This document shows positions 17,157-25,500 of a stretch of 54,681 nucleotides of DNA, piece by piece. The notes under the pieces were generated by a model, which did not search any database, had not been told where the DNA came from, and was given only the letters and a program-made list of their open reading frames with translations. How positions within the stretch are numbered: the stretch's first letter is position 1; each line of letters starts with the position of its first letter. The DNA comes from Crocinitomicaceae bacterium (GTDB lineage: Bacteria; Bacteroidota; Bacteroidia; Flavobacteriales_D; Sanyastnellaceae), in NCBI GenBank assembly GCA_002700285.1, contig PACT01000037.1, forward strand, positions 57,303-111,983, in the 5' to 3' direction. A program made the position numbers and the translations under genes.

Positions 17157-17182
17157 GGCATACCCGACAAATTCTGATTGCC

Positions 17183-18403
17183 ATGCATAAGAAGCGGATT
17201 GCATTAATCTTTCTATTATTGGCACTCCCTATTACGGGGATTGTGGTTCTTGGGATCATGGGGAACCACAAATTCAATACACTCCCTTATTTCATGGAGA
17301 GTGGGCCAATTGATTCTCTTGTTCCTGGAGTTTATCGCGTGGGAGACTTTCAACTAACAAATCAGGATTCCGAATACTTTGGCTCTGAAGAACTGAAAGG
17401 CCAGGTTTGGATTGCGGCTTTTTTTGGGACCGATGCGCCTCACGTGGGGGCAATGACCAGGCAGCTTCTTTGGCCTAATTTCAGGTACAGAGATAACGAA
17501 GGTATCTCAATCGTGTGTTTCACCTTAAGTCCGGAACACGACACCCCGGAAGTCTTGTCAAAATATGTCGCGTTAAATACGCGCTACAATGGTGTTGACG
17601 GAAAATGGCAATTCTTAACTGGAGAAAAGACCGAAATTGACAGAATCATTCGTGAGGAGTTCAGGATTACCCGTGACGCCGAAGAACCAGGCAACGTTGC
17701 CACGCTTTGGCTTGTGGATGCAAACGGATATCTACGGGGGGTTTATCATGCTGCATCTGAAGATGCCTTGAGGGATGCAACTGAAGATATTGCACTTTTG
17801 AAGAAGGAAATGGATTTGGCAGAATATGCCCGCCTGAAAAAGCAAGAAGCTTACGACAAAAATCCACCTTCACCACTTCCCATTTTGGGACCAGAAGGAC
17901 ACACCGTTCCCATGTTTGAATTTACTGGATTAGACAATCAAAAAGTCAGCCACCGAGATGTAAAGGGTACAATTAGAATCGTCGATTACTTTTTCACCTC
18001 ATGCCCCACGATTTGTCCATTGTTGAGTGCGCAACTGGCAAGAACCCAAGCAATCTTAAGAAAAAACGGTGTAAGGACGGAGGAAGTAATGATTTTGAGT
18101 CACTCTGTGGATCCAGAAAGAGATACACCAGAACGTCTCGCTGGATACGCAGAAAGAATGGGGGCAGACACCTCACAGTGGAAATTCCTCACCGGAGATA
18201 AGGAAGATTTATATGATCAGGCACAAGATGGGTATTTCCTTACCGCGATACCAAGTGATACCGCAGCAGGCGGCTTTTTCCATTCTGACACCTTTGTGCT
18301 TATAGATAAACTTGATAGGATAAGAGGATATTACGATGGCACTTCTACAGATGAAGTCGATGAAATGATCAGTCATGTATACCAATTAATTTCAGAAAAA
18401 TGA
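17183..18403 (+). CDS. tandem SCO1/SenC copper chaperone, first domain degenerate
   Basis: SCO proteins deliver copper to the CuA site of cytochrome oxidase and sit on the periplasmic face by one N-terminal helix (here 7-27). This product is 406 residues, about twice normal. The C-terminal half (about 235-406) is canonical: FFTSCPTICP with Cys274 and Cys278, and HSDTFVLID with His367. The N-terminal half (about 50-200) is a second SCO fold, aligned through SPEHDTPEVLSKY with DPERDTPERLAGY and KWQFLTGEKTEID with QWKFLTGDKEDLY, but its copper site has become FFGTDAPHVG and EPGNVATLWLVD, so all three ligands are gone (Asp84, Val88, Asn171). A charged linker joins the halves. It overlaps the DUF420 gene by four bases. 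Confidence 0.93.
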   Translation: MHKKRIALIFLLLALPITGIVVLGIMGNHKFNTLPYFMESGPIDSLVPGVYRVGDFQLTNQDSEYFGSEELKGQVWIAAFFGTDAPHVGAMTRQLLWPNFRYRDNEGISIVCFTLSPEHDTPEVLSKYVALNTRYNGVDGKWQFLTGEKTEIDRIIREEFRITRDAEEPGNVATLWLVDANGYLRGVYHAASEDALRDATEDIALLKKEMDLAEYARLKKQEAYDKNPPSPLPILGPEGHTVPMFEFTGLDNQKVSHRDVKGTIRIVDYFFTSCPTICPLLSAQLARTQAILRKNGVRTEEVMILSHSVDPERDTPERLAGYAERMGADTSQWKFLTGDKEDLYDQAQDGYFLTAIPSDTAAGGFFHSDTFVLIDKLDRIRGYYDGTSTDEVDEMISHVYQLISEK

Positions 18404-18939
18404 AACTTTCAGATGCTAACCTAAAAGTGATTGTTTGGTCTGTGACTATTATCATACCCGTTGTGGTGACGCTGCTTGCGTATCTACCTCCGCTTGACAT
18501 ATCTCCGGAAACAGCAGAAAAGCTCTACATACTTCCTAAAATGAACGCAATCTTGAATGGAACAGCATTCTTTGCTTTGTTGGGCGCTTGGATCGCGATT
18601 AGGGCAGGAAATATAAAGCTTCACAGAGCGCTCACATCGACAGCTGTTGGGTTGAGTGTACTGTTTTTATTGAGTTACATCGTTTTTCATTTTACAACTG
18701 CCCCTACCCGATTCCCAGGAGAATCGTCAATGAAGATAATTTACTTGTTCATCTTGTTGACACATATTGTGCTCTCGGCCGCTATTGTACCATTGGTGTT
18801 GTTCACCTATGCACGAGGTTGGGCAATGGAAGTGGAGAAGCATAAAAAACTCGCGCATTTTACCTGGCCAATTTGGTTGTACGTTACAGCCACCGGCGTA
18901 ATTGTTTATTTAATGATAAGCCCATATTACCCCGCATAA
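18400..18939 (+). CDS. DUF420 membrane protein
   Basis: 179 residues with five predicted helices. The segments LPKMNAILNGTAFFALLGAWIAIR and KLHRALTSTAVGLSVLF carry the Asn-Gly and Lys-x-His positions typical of DUF420, a family found beside SCO and oxidase genes. Its Gram-positive member YozB/CtaM is needed for maturation of heme A-containing oxidases, so a similar assembly job is a reasonable inference. It overlaps the SCO gene by four bases and the next small gene by one. Confidence 0.88.
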   Translation: MKLSDANLKVIVWSVTIIIPVVVTLLAYLPPLDISPETAEKLYILPKMNAILNGTAFFALLGAWIAIRAGNIKLHRALTSTAVGLSVLFLLSYIVFHFTTAPTRFPGESSMKIIYLFILLTHIVLSAAIVPLVLFTYARGWAMEVEKHKKLAHFTWPIWLYVTATGVIVYLMISPYYPA

Positions 18940-19169
18940 TGAATCTACTTAAACACATCTTCCTTCTTGCATTTGTCACTTTATTCGTGTCAATGTCATC
19001 GTGGGGACAATGTGTCATGTGTAAGGCGCTTGGAGAACAAAGTGCAAATCAAGGGATGATTGGAACGGGTCTCAATGAGGGGATTATCTTCATCATGATT
19101 ATTCCGTATTTACTCATTGGAATAGGACTTGTGCTCGTCTGGAAAAGAATTAACAAAGAGGAGGGATAG
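18939..19169 (+). CDS. small exported CxxC membrane protein of the oxidase cluster
   Basis: 76 residues from ATG 18939, whose A is the last base of the DUF420 stop. An N-terminal signal-like helix ends SSWGQ, followed at once by CVMCKALGEQSANQG, then one membrane helix (about 48-68) and a short basic end. The C-x-x-C pair would lie in the periplasm next to the membrane, a place where copper or a disulfide could be handled during oxidase assembly. Small proteins of this build occur after DUF420 in other Bacteroidota, but I know of no assigned function. A longer reading starting inside DUF420 at 18873 is not credible. Confidence 0.78.
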   Translation: MNLLKHIFLLAFVTLFVSMSSWGQCVMCKALGEQSANQGMIGTGLNEGIIFIMIIPYLLIGIGLVLVWKRINKEEG

Positions 19170-19177
19170 CATTCATG

Positions 19178-19206
19178 TTTGTATGAACGTGTATTCGTTA
19201 AATTTG
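19178..19206 (+). promoter_or_regulatory. promoter of the tolC-like/macA-like operon
   Basis: TTTG at 19178-19181, a 17-base spacer, then TAAATTTG at 19199-19206: both Bacteroidota boxes are exact and their spacing lies within the 17-23 bases reported for Flavobacterium promoters. The box ends one base before an ATG at 19208, so transcription would begin inside that codon or just after it. This argues for the next in-frame ATG at 19232 as the real start. Confidence 0.65.
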
Positions 19207-19231
19207 TATGAATAATTCCATCCCTTCTCAA

Positions 19232-20704
19232 ATGACTAGATTCATCTCGACGGCTATCATTACATTAAGTGTAGTGTTCTCCGGATCTTTATTTTCACAG
19301 GACTCAGCATGGTCTCTTCAAAAGTGTATCAACCACGCTTTTGAGCACAATCTTCAGATTAAACAGAGTGCATTGAACAATGATCGTTCTGAAATAGGTT
19401 TAATCAGTGCAAGAGGCGCTTTCCTGCCTTCGCTTAACGCTTCAGGGTCTCATGGATATAATATCGGAAGGACCATTGACCCTTTTACAAACGAATTTGC
19501 AACAGATGCGATTCAATCAAATAGTTTTGGACTGAATTCGGGAATTACTTTATACAATGGATTCAAAAACCATTTGAATTTAAAGCGCGCTGAGCTAGGC
19601 GTCGATATTGCGATGGTCAACCTGGAACAAACAAAAAACGATCTAGCGTTAACAATCTCCGCGGCATATCTCAATGTACTTTTTCAAGAAGAATTCGTCA
19701 CCCTGGCAACGCTCAATTTAGAGATCACAAAAAGACAGGCCAATCGTGTTGCGAAACTTGTCGAAGCTGGTGCGGCACCACAGTCTGATTTACTTGATGT
19801 CCAGGCCCAAGAAGCGTCAGATTATGCTTCCCTCATCTCTAGTGAAAACGCGCAAAATCTTGCCAAACTAAATATTATTCAGCTCCTTCAATTAACCGGC
19901 TTACAAGCCGAAAGCTTTGAAATCGTCAAGCCTACAGATCAGGATTTAGAATTTTCGGTACTCCCCCCCTCTTCTGAACTGGCAATTAATCACGCTCTGA
20001 ACACCTTCCCCGAAATTCGTGCCGCAGCGCTTACTGTTGATGATTCGTATCTCAATCTTGACATCGCAAAAACAAGCTTACAGCCTCGACTATTTGCATC
20101 TTATAACTTTGGATCTGGATATTCTGGGAATAGACAAGAACCCGTAGGAGACCCAACCTATGATATGCTTGAACTTGGAACGGATGAGGATGGCCAAACT
20201 GTTTATTACGCTGGTGTAACCGAAAGCTTAGATGTTGTAATCCCTTTAGCTCCTAGCTATTCAGAGTTCCAAGCTATCCCATTCGCAGATCAGTTAAGTG
20301 ACAATATCAACCAGAGCGTCTTTTTCTCTTTAAGCATTCCCATTTTTAATGGATTCGCCACCAGAAATGCTATAAAACAAGCAGAGGTAGGCATTCTTCA
20401 ATCGAAGTATGCTGAAGAAGCGACTGTACAAATTCTCACACAAAGCATTGAAAGTGCTTGGGCCGATGCTGTTGCTGCGCAGAAAAATCTGCTCGCACAA
20501 GAAGCGGCATTGGCTTCTGCCGAACTCGCCTTTACAAATACCGAATTAAGGTTTGAAGCTGGTGCGATCTCTGCACTTGAGTATGCAGACTCTAGGGCGC
20601 GATTAGATAATGCGCGAACAAATAGCTTACGTACGAGATACGACCTTGTCTTTAAATCTAAGATCTTAGATTTCTATCAAGGAAAGGCAATTACACTACG
20701 TTAA
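19232..20704 (+). CDS. TolC-family outer-membrane efflux protein
   Basis: 490 residues from ATG 19232: signal peptide (RFISTAIITLSVVFSGSLFSQ) and two TolC repeats made of long helices and short strands, with SLQKCINHAFEHNLQIKQSA at the start of repeat one and the proline-rich turn YNGFKNHLNLKRAELG, matched in repeat two by IPIFNGFATRNAIKQAEVG. These form the channel-tunnel through the outer membrane for type I or MacAB-like pumps. An insertion of about 50 residues lies before the second turn. A longer form from 19208 would add eight residues but begins almost inside the promoter. The MacA-like adaptor follows nine bases downstream. Confidence 0.93.
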   Translation: MTRFISTAIITLSVVFSGSLFSQDSAWSLQKCINHAFEHNLQIKQSALNNDRSEIGLISARGAFLPSLNASGSHGYNIGRTIDPFTNEFATDAIQSNSFGLNSGITLYNGFKNHLNLKRAELGVDIAMVNLEQTKNDLALTISAAYLNVLFQEEFVTLATLNLEITKRQANRVAKLVEAGAAPQSDLLDVQAQEASDYASLISSENAQNLAKLNIIQLLQLTGLQAESFEIVKPTDQDLEFSVLPPSSELAINHALNTFPEIRAAALTVDDSYLNLDIAKTSLQPRLFASYNFGSGYSGNRQEPVGDPTYDMLELGTDEDGQTVYYAGVTESLDVVIPLAPSYSEFQAIPFADQLSDNINQSVFFSLSIPIFNGFATRNAIKQAEVGILQSKYAEEATVQILTQSIESAWADAVAAQKNLLAQEAALASAELAFTNTELRFEAGAISALEYADSRARLDNARTNSLRTRYDLVFKSKILDFYQGKAITLR

Positions 20705-20713
20705 ACTTTAGCT

Positions 20714-22015
20714 ATGAAAAAGAAAACGATATTTCTTATCCTTGGGGTCGCTGTTGTGCTTCTTGTCATTTTAGCTTCTTTGTTTGGCGGGAAAAGAGAG
20801 CTTCCAGAAACCACCACCACAACTGCAGCCATGAGGTCCATCACGGAAAGAGTGAGTGCGTCTGGAAAGATTCAGCCTGTGCTGGAAGTGAATATTTCGG
20901 CTGAGGTCAGTGGACAGTTAATTGACCTTCCAGTGGTCGAAGGAGATCGCGTGAATGAGGGTGACCTGTTGGCCCAAATCAACCCAGATGTATACATCGC
21001 GGCAAGAAACAGAGCTCAAGCTGCCGTCAATACCACACTGTCAAATTTGTCATCCGCAAAAGCGATGCTTGCAACGAGCGAAGCAAATCTGTTTGTTGCA
21101 GAAAAATCTTGGGATCGCACTCAGAAGCTTTTTTCAAATGGGGTGATCTCTCAGGCTGATTATGACCAATCAGAAGCCGCAATTCACAATGCAAAAGCAA
21201 CACTCACAAGTTCAGAGGAAAGCGTAAAAAGCGCAAATTATTCTATTTTAAGTGCAAAAGCATCTCTACAAGAAACACTAGACAACTTATCTAGAACAAC
21301 ACTTCGTGCACCCCAATCTGGCATTGTCACTGCATTGGTCAAAGAAGTGGGCGAAAGTGTTCAAGGAAACGGTTTTGTTGCAGGAGAAGTTGTCATGAAG
21401 ATTAGCAATTTAAGTGAAATGGAGGTTGACATTGAAGTGAACGAAAGTGACATCGTAAGAGTTTCCATGGGTAACAAGTCTGAAATTGAGGTCGATGCCT
21501 ATCTGTCTGAAACATTTCTAGGGCAAGTCACTGAAATTGGCAACACCGCTTTAAATGCAGGGTCAAATGGATTCAATTTGGATCAAGTCACTAATTTTTC
21601 TGTAAAAGTAGGGATTGACCCAGAAAGCTATCAACACCTTGCTTCAGACTCCACATCATCTCAATCACCTTTCCGTCCAGGGATGAGTGCTACTGTAGAT
21701 CTTCTTACAAAAAGTGTCACTAACATTGTCTCTGTTCCCATTCAATGCGTGACGACACGCAAATCAGAGGAAGACGATAAAGCAGAACTTGGTGTCTTTA
21801 TTTTCGACAATGAAACAGTCACCTGGACTCAAGTAGAAACAGGGATTCAGGACAACCGTTACATAGAAATCATTTCAGGAATAGAAAATGGGGCCACTCT
21901 GGTAAGTGGTCCATATGACATGGTGTCTCGGAAACTAGAAGATGGAGACAAAGTCTTCGGACAAGCTGAGGAAAACAATGAGGGTGAAGGAACCAAGACA
22001 ATAGATGAGGATTAA
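20714..22015 (+). CDS. MacA/HlyD-type periplasmic adaptor protein
   Basis: 433 residues: one N-terminal membrane helix (5-25), a split lipoyl domain (SASGKIQPVLEVNISAEVSG and TTLRAPQSGIVTALVKEVGE), a long alpha-hairpin from about 95 to 190, a beta-barrel domain and an acidic C-terminal tail of about 20 residues. It links an inner-membrane pump to TolC. In related genomes the next gene is a MacB-type ABC permease; here it is tsaB, so the pump must be elsewhere. It is certainly an adaptor; its partner and cargo are unknown. Confidence 0.92.
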   Translation: MKKKTIFLILGVAVVLLVILASLFGGKRELPETTTTTAAMRSITERVSASGKIQPVLEVNISAEVSGQLIDLPVVEGDRVNEGDLLAQINPDVYIAARNRAQAAVNTTLSNLSSAKAMLATSEANLFVAEKSWDRTQKLFSNGVISQADYDQSEAAIHNAKATLTSSEESVKSANYSILSAKASLQETLDNLSRTTLRAPQSGIVTALVKEVGESVQGNGFVAGEVVMKISNLSEMEVDIEVNESDIVRVSMGNKSEIEVDAYLSETFLGQVTEIGNTALNAGSNGFNLDQVTNFSVKVGIDPESYQHLASDSTSSQSPFRPGMSATVDLLTKSVTNIVSVPIQCVTTRKSEEDDKAELGVFIFDNETVTWTQVETGIQDNRYIEIISGIENGATLVSGPYDMVSRKLEDGDKVFGQAEENNEGEGTKTIDED

Positions 22016-22032
22016 ATAATTGCAACCCATAG

Positions 22033-22731
22033 ATGTCTGTATTACTTCACTTAGAAACAACTACACGCCAATGTTCCGTTGCGCTTTCCAATCACAGGAC
22101 ACTTCTTGCCAGTCGAACAATTCGCAATGAAGGGTACAGTCATGCCGAGATGTTGCTCCCTTTTATTGATGAGATTTTTAAAGAAAGCGGCACCCCTCGA
22201 GTCGAGTTAAAAGCCGTAAGTGTCTCAGGTGGTCCAGGGTCATACACAGGGCTTAGAATAGGCGTCGCAACTGCCAAGGGGATTTGTCATGCGCTTAACA
22301 TCCCCTTAATTGCAGTAGACACTTTGACTGTTTTGGCGACACAAGCCCATAACAGTCATCCAGGAATGGATGCATACGTTTCTATGTTAGATGCCCGGAG
22401 GATGGAAGTTTACAGTCGAACTTTCAATTCAGATCTTGAAAAAGCAACTAAGATTGAAGCTCTAATCATTCCTGAAATCAAAACATTCCCGTGGGACATA
22501 TACGAAAACATATGCTTTACAGGTGATGGGGCTTTGAAATGTCGGGACATCCTGAAGGGAAAAAATAGAATATTTATTGAAGATTGGCCTACTTCTGAGG
22601 CAGCAGTAAATATCGCCACCGATAAGTTTAAAGCAAATAAATTTGAGGATCTGTCACTATATGAACCTACTTATCTCAAACAGTTTATTGCAGGGAAAGC
22701 AAAAGATCCATTTGGATTGAAAAAGAAATGA
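22033..22731 (+). CDS. tsaB: tRNA threonylcarbamoyladenosine biosynthesis protein TsaB
   Basis: 232 residues of the ASKHA-type TsaB family, the partner of TsaD in forming t6A at position 37 of ANN-decoding tRNAs. Signatures are HLETTTRQCSVALS at the N-terminus, the helix GYSHAEMLLPFIDEIF, SVSGGPGSYTGLRIGVATAKG, and the C-terminal LYEPTYLKQF. It lacks the metal-binding His pair of TsaD, as expected. It lies 17 bases after the adaptor gene and 4 bases before the lipoprotein gene; these neighbours have no obvious link to tRNA modification. Confidence 0.95.
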   Translation: MSVLLHLETTTRQCSVALSNHRTLLASRTIRNEGYSHAEMLLPFIDEIFKESGTPRVELKAVSVSGGPGSYTGLRIGVATAKGICHALNIPLIAVDTLTVLATQAHNSHPGMDAYVSMLDARRMEVYSRTFNSDLEKATKIEALIIPEIKTFPWDIYENICFTGDGALKCRDILKGKNRIFIEDWPTSEAAVNIATDKFKANKFEDLSLYEPTYLKQFIAGKAKDPFGLKKK

Positions 22732-22735
22732 AACA

Positions 22736-23164
22736 ATGAAACAATTTAAAATTCCAGTGATCGTGGTGGGTGCTTTTCTTCTCATACAATCTACGTGTGA
22801 CCAGAATAACCAAAACATCCCATACGTACCTGTGAATTTTGATATCAACCTCAATCTACCAGCATACAATCCCCTTAATTTCCCAGGCGAACACTTAATT
22901 TTACAGGGCGGTTCACAGGGTCTTATTGTCTATCGCTATACAATGGATGAATTTGTGGTCTTAGATAGGCATGCGACATACGATGTCGCGTTAAATTGTA
23001 AAGTCGGTGTAGAATCTGACGGAATCACACTATCAGATGCTGATGATTGTTCAGAATCGCAATGGCTCATCTTAGACGGATCTGTCATACAAGGACCCGC
23101 TACACTCTCACTTCATCGATACAGAACGAATTGGAATCCACCCATACTCCACGTGTACAACTAA
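22736..23164 (+). CDS. Rieske-like lipoprotein without cluster ligands
   Basis: 142 residues with a hydrophobic signal ending LIQSTC, so probably a lipoprotein anchored at Cys22. The layout matches small Bacteroidota lipoproteins with a Rieske-type beta fold: P-Y-V-P-x-x-F-x-x-x-L-N-L near the N-terminus, a run of strands with GGSQGLIVYRYTMDEFVVLD, then two cysteine regions (LNCKVG and DDCSESQW) and a late strand GPATLSLHRYR. True Rieske proteins bind 2Fe-2S through C-x-H and C-x-x-H; here no C-x-H or C-x-x-H occurs, so a cluster is not expected. Resemblance is by pattern only. The gene starts four bases after tsaB. Confidence 0.65.
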   Translation: MKQFKIPVIVVGAFLLIQSTCDQNNQNIPYVPVNFDINLNLPAYNPLNFPGEHLILQGGSQGLIVYRYTMDEFVVLDRHATYDVALNCKVGVESDGITLSDADDCSESQWLILDGSVIQGPATLSLHRYRTNWNPPILHVYN

Positions 23165-23177
23165 TATACGCGATTAA

Positions 23178-24494
23178 TTAGTAACGGTACTCATCCGATT
23201 TATAAGGCCCTTCAACTGGAACTCCAATGTAGTCTGCCTGCTCTTGAGACAAAACCTCAAGTACGACTCCGACTTTTTCAAGATGAAGCCTTGCTACTTT
23301 TTCATCTAGATTCTTAGGCAGCGTGTAAACTTTATTTTCATATTTATCAGCCCTTTCCCATAGCTCCAATTGCGCCAGAACCTGATTTGAGAATGAGTTC
23401 GACATCACAAAACTTGGATGACCCGTTGCGCATCCCAAGTTTACAAGTCGGCCCTCCGCGAGAATAATAATGTCTTTTCCATTCAGCGTGTACTGATCGA
23501 CTTGAGGCTTGATTTCATCCTTGGAAGCACCATGCGTTTCATTAAGCCATGCCATATCTATTTCATTGTCGAAATGCCCAATGTTGCAGACAATCGCCTT
23601 ATCCTTCATATTCTCAAAGTGAGCTGATGTGATGATGTCCTTATTTCCTGTTGCGGTAACAACGATATCAGCTTCAGCACATGCGTCTAGCATCGGTTTT
23701 ACTTCATATCCTTCCATGGCAGCTTGAAGCGCACAAATGGGATCAATTTCGCTAACAATGACGCGGCAACCTGCATTTCTAAGTGATTCCGCAGAACCTT
23801 TCCCCACATCCCCAAAACCAGCAACGACAGCAATTTTCCCAGCCATCATGACGTCAGTCGCTCTCCTTATCGCATCAACCAAAGATTCACGACAACCATA
23901 TTTATTGTCGAATTTAGATTTTGTGACCGAATCGTTAATGTTAATTGCAGGCATTGTCAATGTGCCATTTTTAACTCTATCAAACAAACGCAGAACACCC
24001 GTCGTTGTTTCCTCTGAAATTCCTTTTATGCCATTAGACATTTCAGGAAATTGATCTAGAACCATATTCGTCAGATCACCTCCGTCATCTAAGATCAGGT
24101 TTAAAGGTTTGCGATCTTCACCGAATCTTAAAGTAGCTTCAATACACCAATCGAACTCTTCTTCTGTCAGTCCCTTCCATGCAAAAACTGGAACTCCAGT
24201 GACTGCTACAGCTGCAGCTGCATGATCCTGAGTAGAAAAGATGTTACATGAAGACCATTGAACTTCAGCACCTAATTCTGTTAGTGTTTCAATCAATACC
24301 GCAGTCTGAATGGTCATATGTAAACATCCGGCAATTCTGGCGCCTTGAAGTGGCTTAGATGGGCCGTATTCTTTTCGAATAGCCATGAGACCTGGCATTT
24401 CAGCCTCAGCCAAACGAATTTCTTTTCTACCCCATTCAGCTAAGCTTATGTCTTTAACCTTGTAAGGGAGCACTTTTGTTTCTGTTGAATTCAT
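23178..24494 (-). CDS. ahcY: adenosylhomocysteinase
   Basis: Hydrolyses S-adenosylhomocysteine to adenosine and homocysteine, relieving inhibition of methyltransferases. 438 residues. Seen are [20 protein letters not shown], the substrate-site [12 protein letters not shown], the NAD-binding Rossmann [39 protein letters not shown], and the C-terminal SDEYRY whose Lys-Tyr neighbours reach the partner subunit's NAD. It belongs with glyA in one-carbon and methyl-cycle metabolism. It converges with the Rieske-like lipoprotein gene and diverges from the phosphopantetheinyl transferase. Confidence 0.98.
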   Translation of the reverse strand: MNSTETKVLPYKVKDISLAEWGRKEIRLAEAEMPGLMAIRKEYGPSKPLQGARIAGCLHMTIQTAVLIETLTELGAEVQWSSCNIFSTQDHAAAAVAVTGVPVFAWKGLTEEEFDWCIEATLRFGEDRKPLNLILDDGGDLTNMVLDQFPEMSNGIKGISEETTTGVLRLFDRVKNGTLTMPAININDSVTKSKFDNKYGCRESLVDAIRRATDVMMAGKIAVVAGFGDVGKGSAESLRNAGCRVIVSEIDPICALQAAMEGYEVKPMLDACAEADIVVTATGNKDIITSAHFENMKDKAIVCNIGHFDNEIDMAWLNETHGASKDEIKPQVDQYTLNGKDIIILAEGRLVNLGCATGHPSFVMSNSFSNQVLAQLELWERADKYENKVYTLPKNLDEKVARLHLEKVGVVLEVLSQEQADYIGVPVEGPYKSDEYRY

Positions 24495-24498
24495 ACCT

Positions 24499-24530
24499 CA
24501 AATTTACGATATAGAAGGCTATCTTAGCAA
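24499..24530 (-). promoter_or_regulatory. promoter of ahcY
   Basis: On the minus strand TTG (24528-24530), a 21-base spacer, then an exact TAAATTTG (24499-24506), which ends four bases before the ahcY ATG. Both boxes agree with the Bacteroidota consensus. The short distance to the ATG predicts a leaderless transcript. The -33 box touches the start codon of the divergent acpT gene, so the two promoters must overlap. Confidence 0.6.
24520..24527 (+). promoter_or_regulatory. -7 box of the divergent phosphopantetheinyl transferase gene
   Basis: TATCTTAG, five of the six defined positions of TAnnTTTG, ends four bases before the ATG at 24532. It is packed into the same 37-base spacer as the ahcY promoter. 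No TTG box is visible at the right distance. Confidence 0.35.
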
Positions 24531-24531
24531 C

Positions 24532-25152
24532 ATGTCGACCATGAAACATCATAAAACGATAGGGCTTGCAGTGAGACAAGTTAATCTTGATGAAGTCGGC
24601 AGTGAAGCCATCGTTAAAATTGTGTCACATCATTATCCAAGGCGTGATTTACATCATTTGTCTTCAGGTAAAATAGCTGAGCTTTATGCAGTAATACAGT
24701 GTGTTTCAGATCTTTTACGTGAAGACAATTGGCATCTACATCATACGCAAAGTGGGGCGCCTCTTCTTTTTGAAAATGGACACAGAAGTGTCCTTTCTAT
24801 CTCTATAAGTCACACGATAGACAAAATAGAAGAAGGTGGAATCGCCTATGCTGCGGTTATTCTATCTCGAGAAGTGAAAAAAATAGGCGTAGACATTGTA
24901 TTGAAAGCTGATTTGAGAATAAAACGCGTTGCGCACAGAGTGATGCGAGATCAGGAAATCGAAACTGGAAGGTTGGCGGAAGTGTGGGCTTGTAAAGAAG
25001 CCATGTATAAAGCACTGGGACCACTTCTGGATTTCAAAAAAGATCTAACAGTTGATTTTGACAGCGAAAACGAGGACCTTGCGCAAGGTTCAGGTTACAA
25101 TTGGAAGATTTATCGTGAGGAAAAAATTGTCGTTGCGCTGGGTCCTTTTTAA
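24532..25152 (+). CDS. 4'-phosphopantetheinyl transferase
   Basis: Moves the phosphopantetheine arm of CoA onto carrier proteins. 206 residues of the Sfp/AcpT superfamily: the Mg-binding Asp in KIGVDIV and the helix motif EVWACKEAMYKALG (W-x-x-K-E-A-x-x-K) are both present, and the N-terminal half carries the pseudo-repeat with HRSVLSISISH. Length fits the Sfp-like branch, which is larger than AcpS. No polyketide or peptide synthetase genes are near, so the target may be fatty-acid ACP. It converges with rpmH across a strong hairpin. Confidence 0.88.
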   Translation: MSTMKHHKTIGLAVRQVNLDEVGSEAIVKIVSHHYPRRDLHHLSSGKIAELYAVIQCVSDLLREDNWHLHHTQSGAPLLFENGHRSVLSISISHTIDKIEEGGIAYAAVILSREVKKIGVDIVLKADLRIKRVAHRVMRDQEIETGRLAEVWACKEAMYKALGPLLDFKKDLTVDFDSENEDLAQGSGYNWKIYREEKIVVALGPF

Positions 25153-25184
25153 AGGTCGATGTTGGGAACTACAGGAACCAAAAG

Positions 25185-25216
25185 CAACAAGGGAACCCGA
25201 ATGGGTTCCCTTGTTG
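25185..25216. terminator. hairpin terminator between acpT-like gene and rpmH
   Basis: A perfect 14-base-pair inverted repeat (CAACAAGGGAACCC / GGGTTCCCTTGTTG) with loop GAAT. On the minus strand the stem is followed by CTTTTGG, a usable U-tract, so it most likely ends the rpmH transcript; on the plus strand it lies 32 bases after the phosphopantetheinyl transferase stop and could serve that gene too. Confidence 0.85.
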
Positions 25217-25255
25217 AAATAAGAAGTGTGAACGACGACGCTCAGCGAAGATAAT

Positions 25256-25426
25256 CTAACGCTCTATACCCTTGTGGCGGCGCTCTGTTGAAACACTTAG
25301 TTTCGCTCGGCCTTTGCGGCGGCGTGCATTAAGCACATTGCGGCCGCTTGAAGAAGCCATACGCTTACGGAAGCCATGCTTGTTACGGCGCTTACGAACT
25401 GAAGGTTGAAATGTTCTTTTTGGCAT
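25256..25426 (-). CDS. rpmH: 50S ribosomal protein L34
   Basis: A 56-residue, very basic protein beginning [19 protein letters not shown], then [20 protein letters not shown], the full L34 signature, which makes it one of the shortest yet surest genes of the window. The C-terminus (RRHKGIER) is a few residues longer than the E. coli protein. rnpA, dnaA and other usual neighbours of rpmH are absent; in this phylum rpmH is often separate. Its -7/-33 promoter lies 29 bases upstream and the hairpin at 25185-25216 ends it. Confidence 0.97.
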   Translation of the reverse strand: MPKRTFQPSVRKRRNKHGFRKRMASSSGRNVLNARRRKGRAKLSVSTERRHKGIER

Positions 25427-25455
25427 GATTTCTATTTTTCCCTTAAAGAGGAGGG

Positions 25456-25486
25456 CAAAGATAGTAAACTCTTTCTATTCTTACAA
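25456..25486 (-). promoter_or_regulatory. promoter of rpmH
   Basis: On the minus strand TTG (25484-25486), a 20-base spacer and an exact TATCTTTG (25456-25463). The ATG at 25426 follows after 29 bases, leaving a normal 5' leader of roughly 25 bases, with a purine-poor CCCTCCTCTTTAAGGG stretch in it. This is among the clearest full promoters in the window, and a good reference for the start-proximal boxes elsewhere. Confidence 0.7.
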
Positions 25487-25500
25487 CCCTATTTAAGTGC

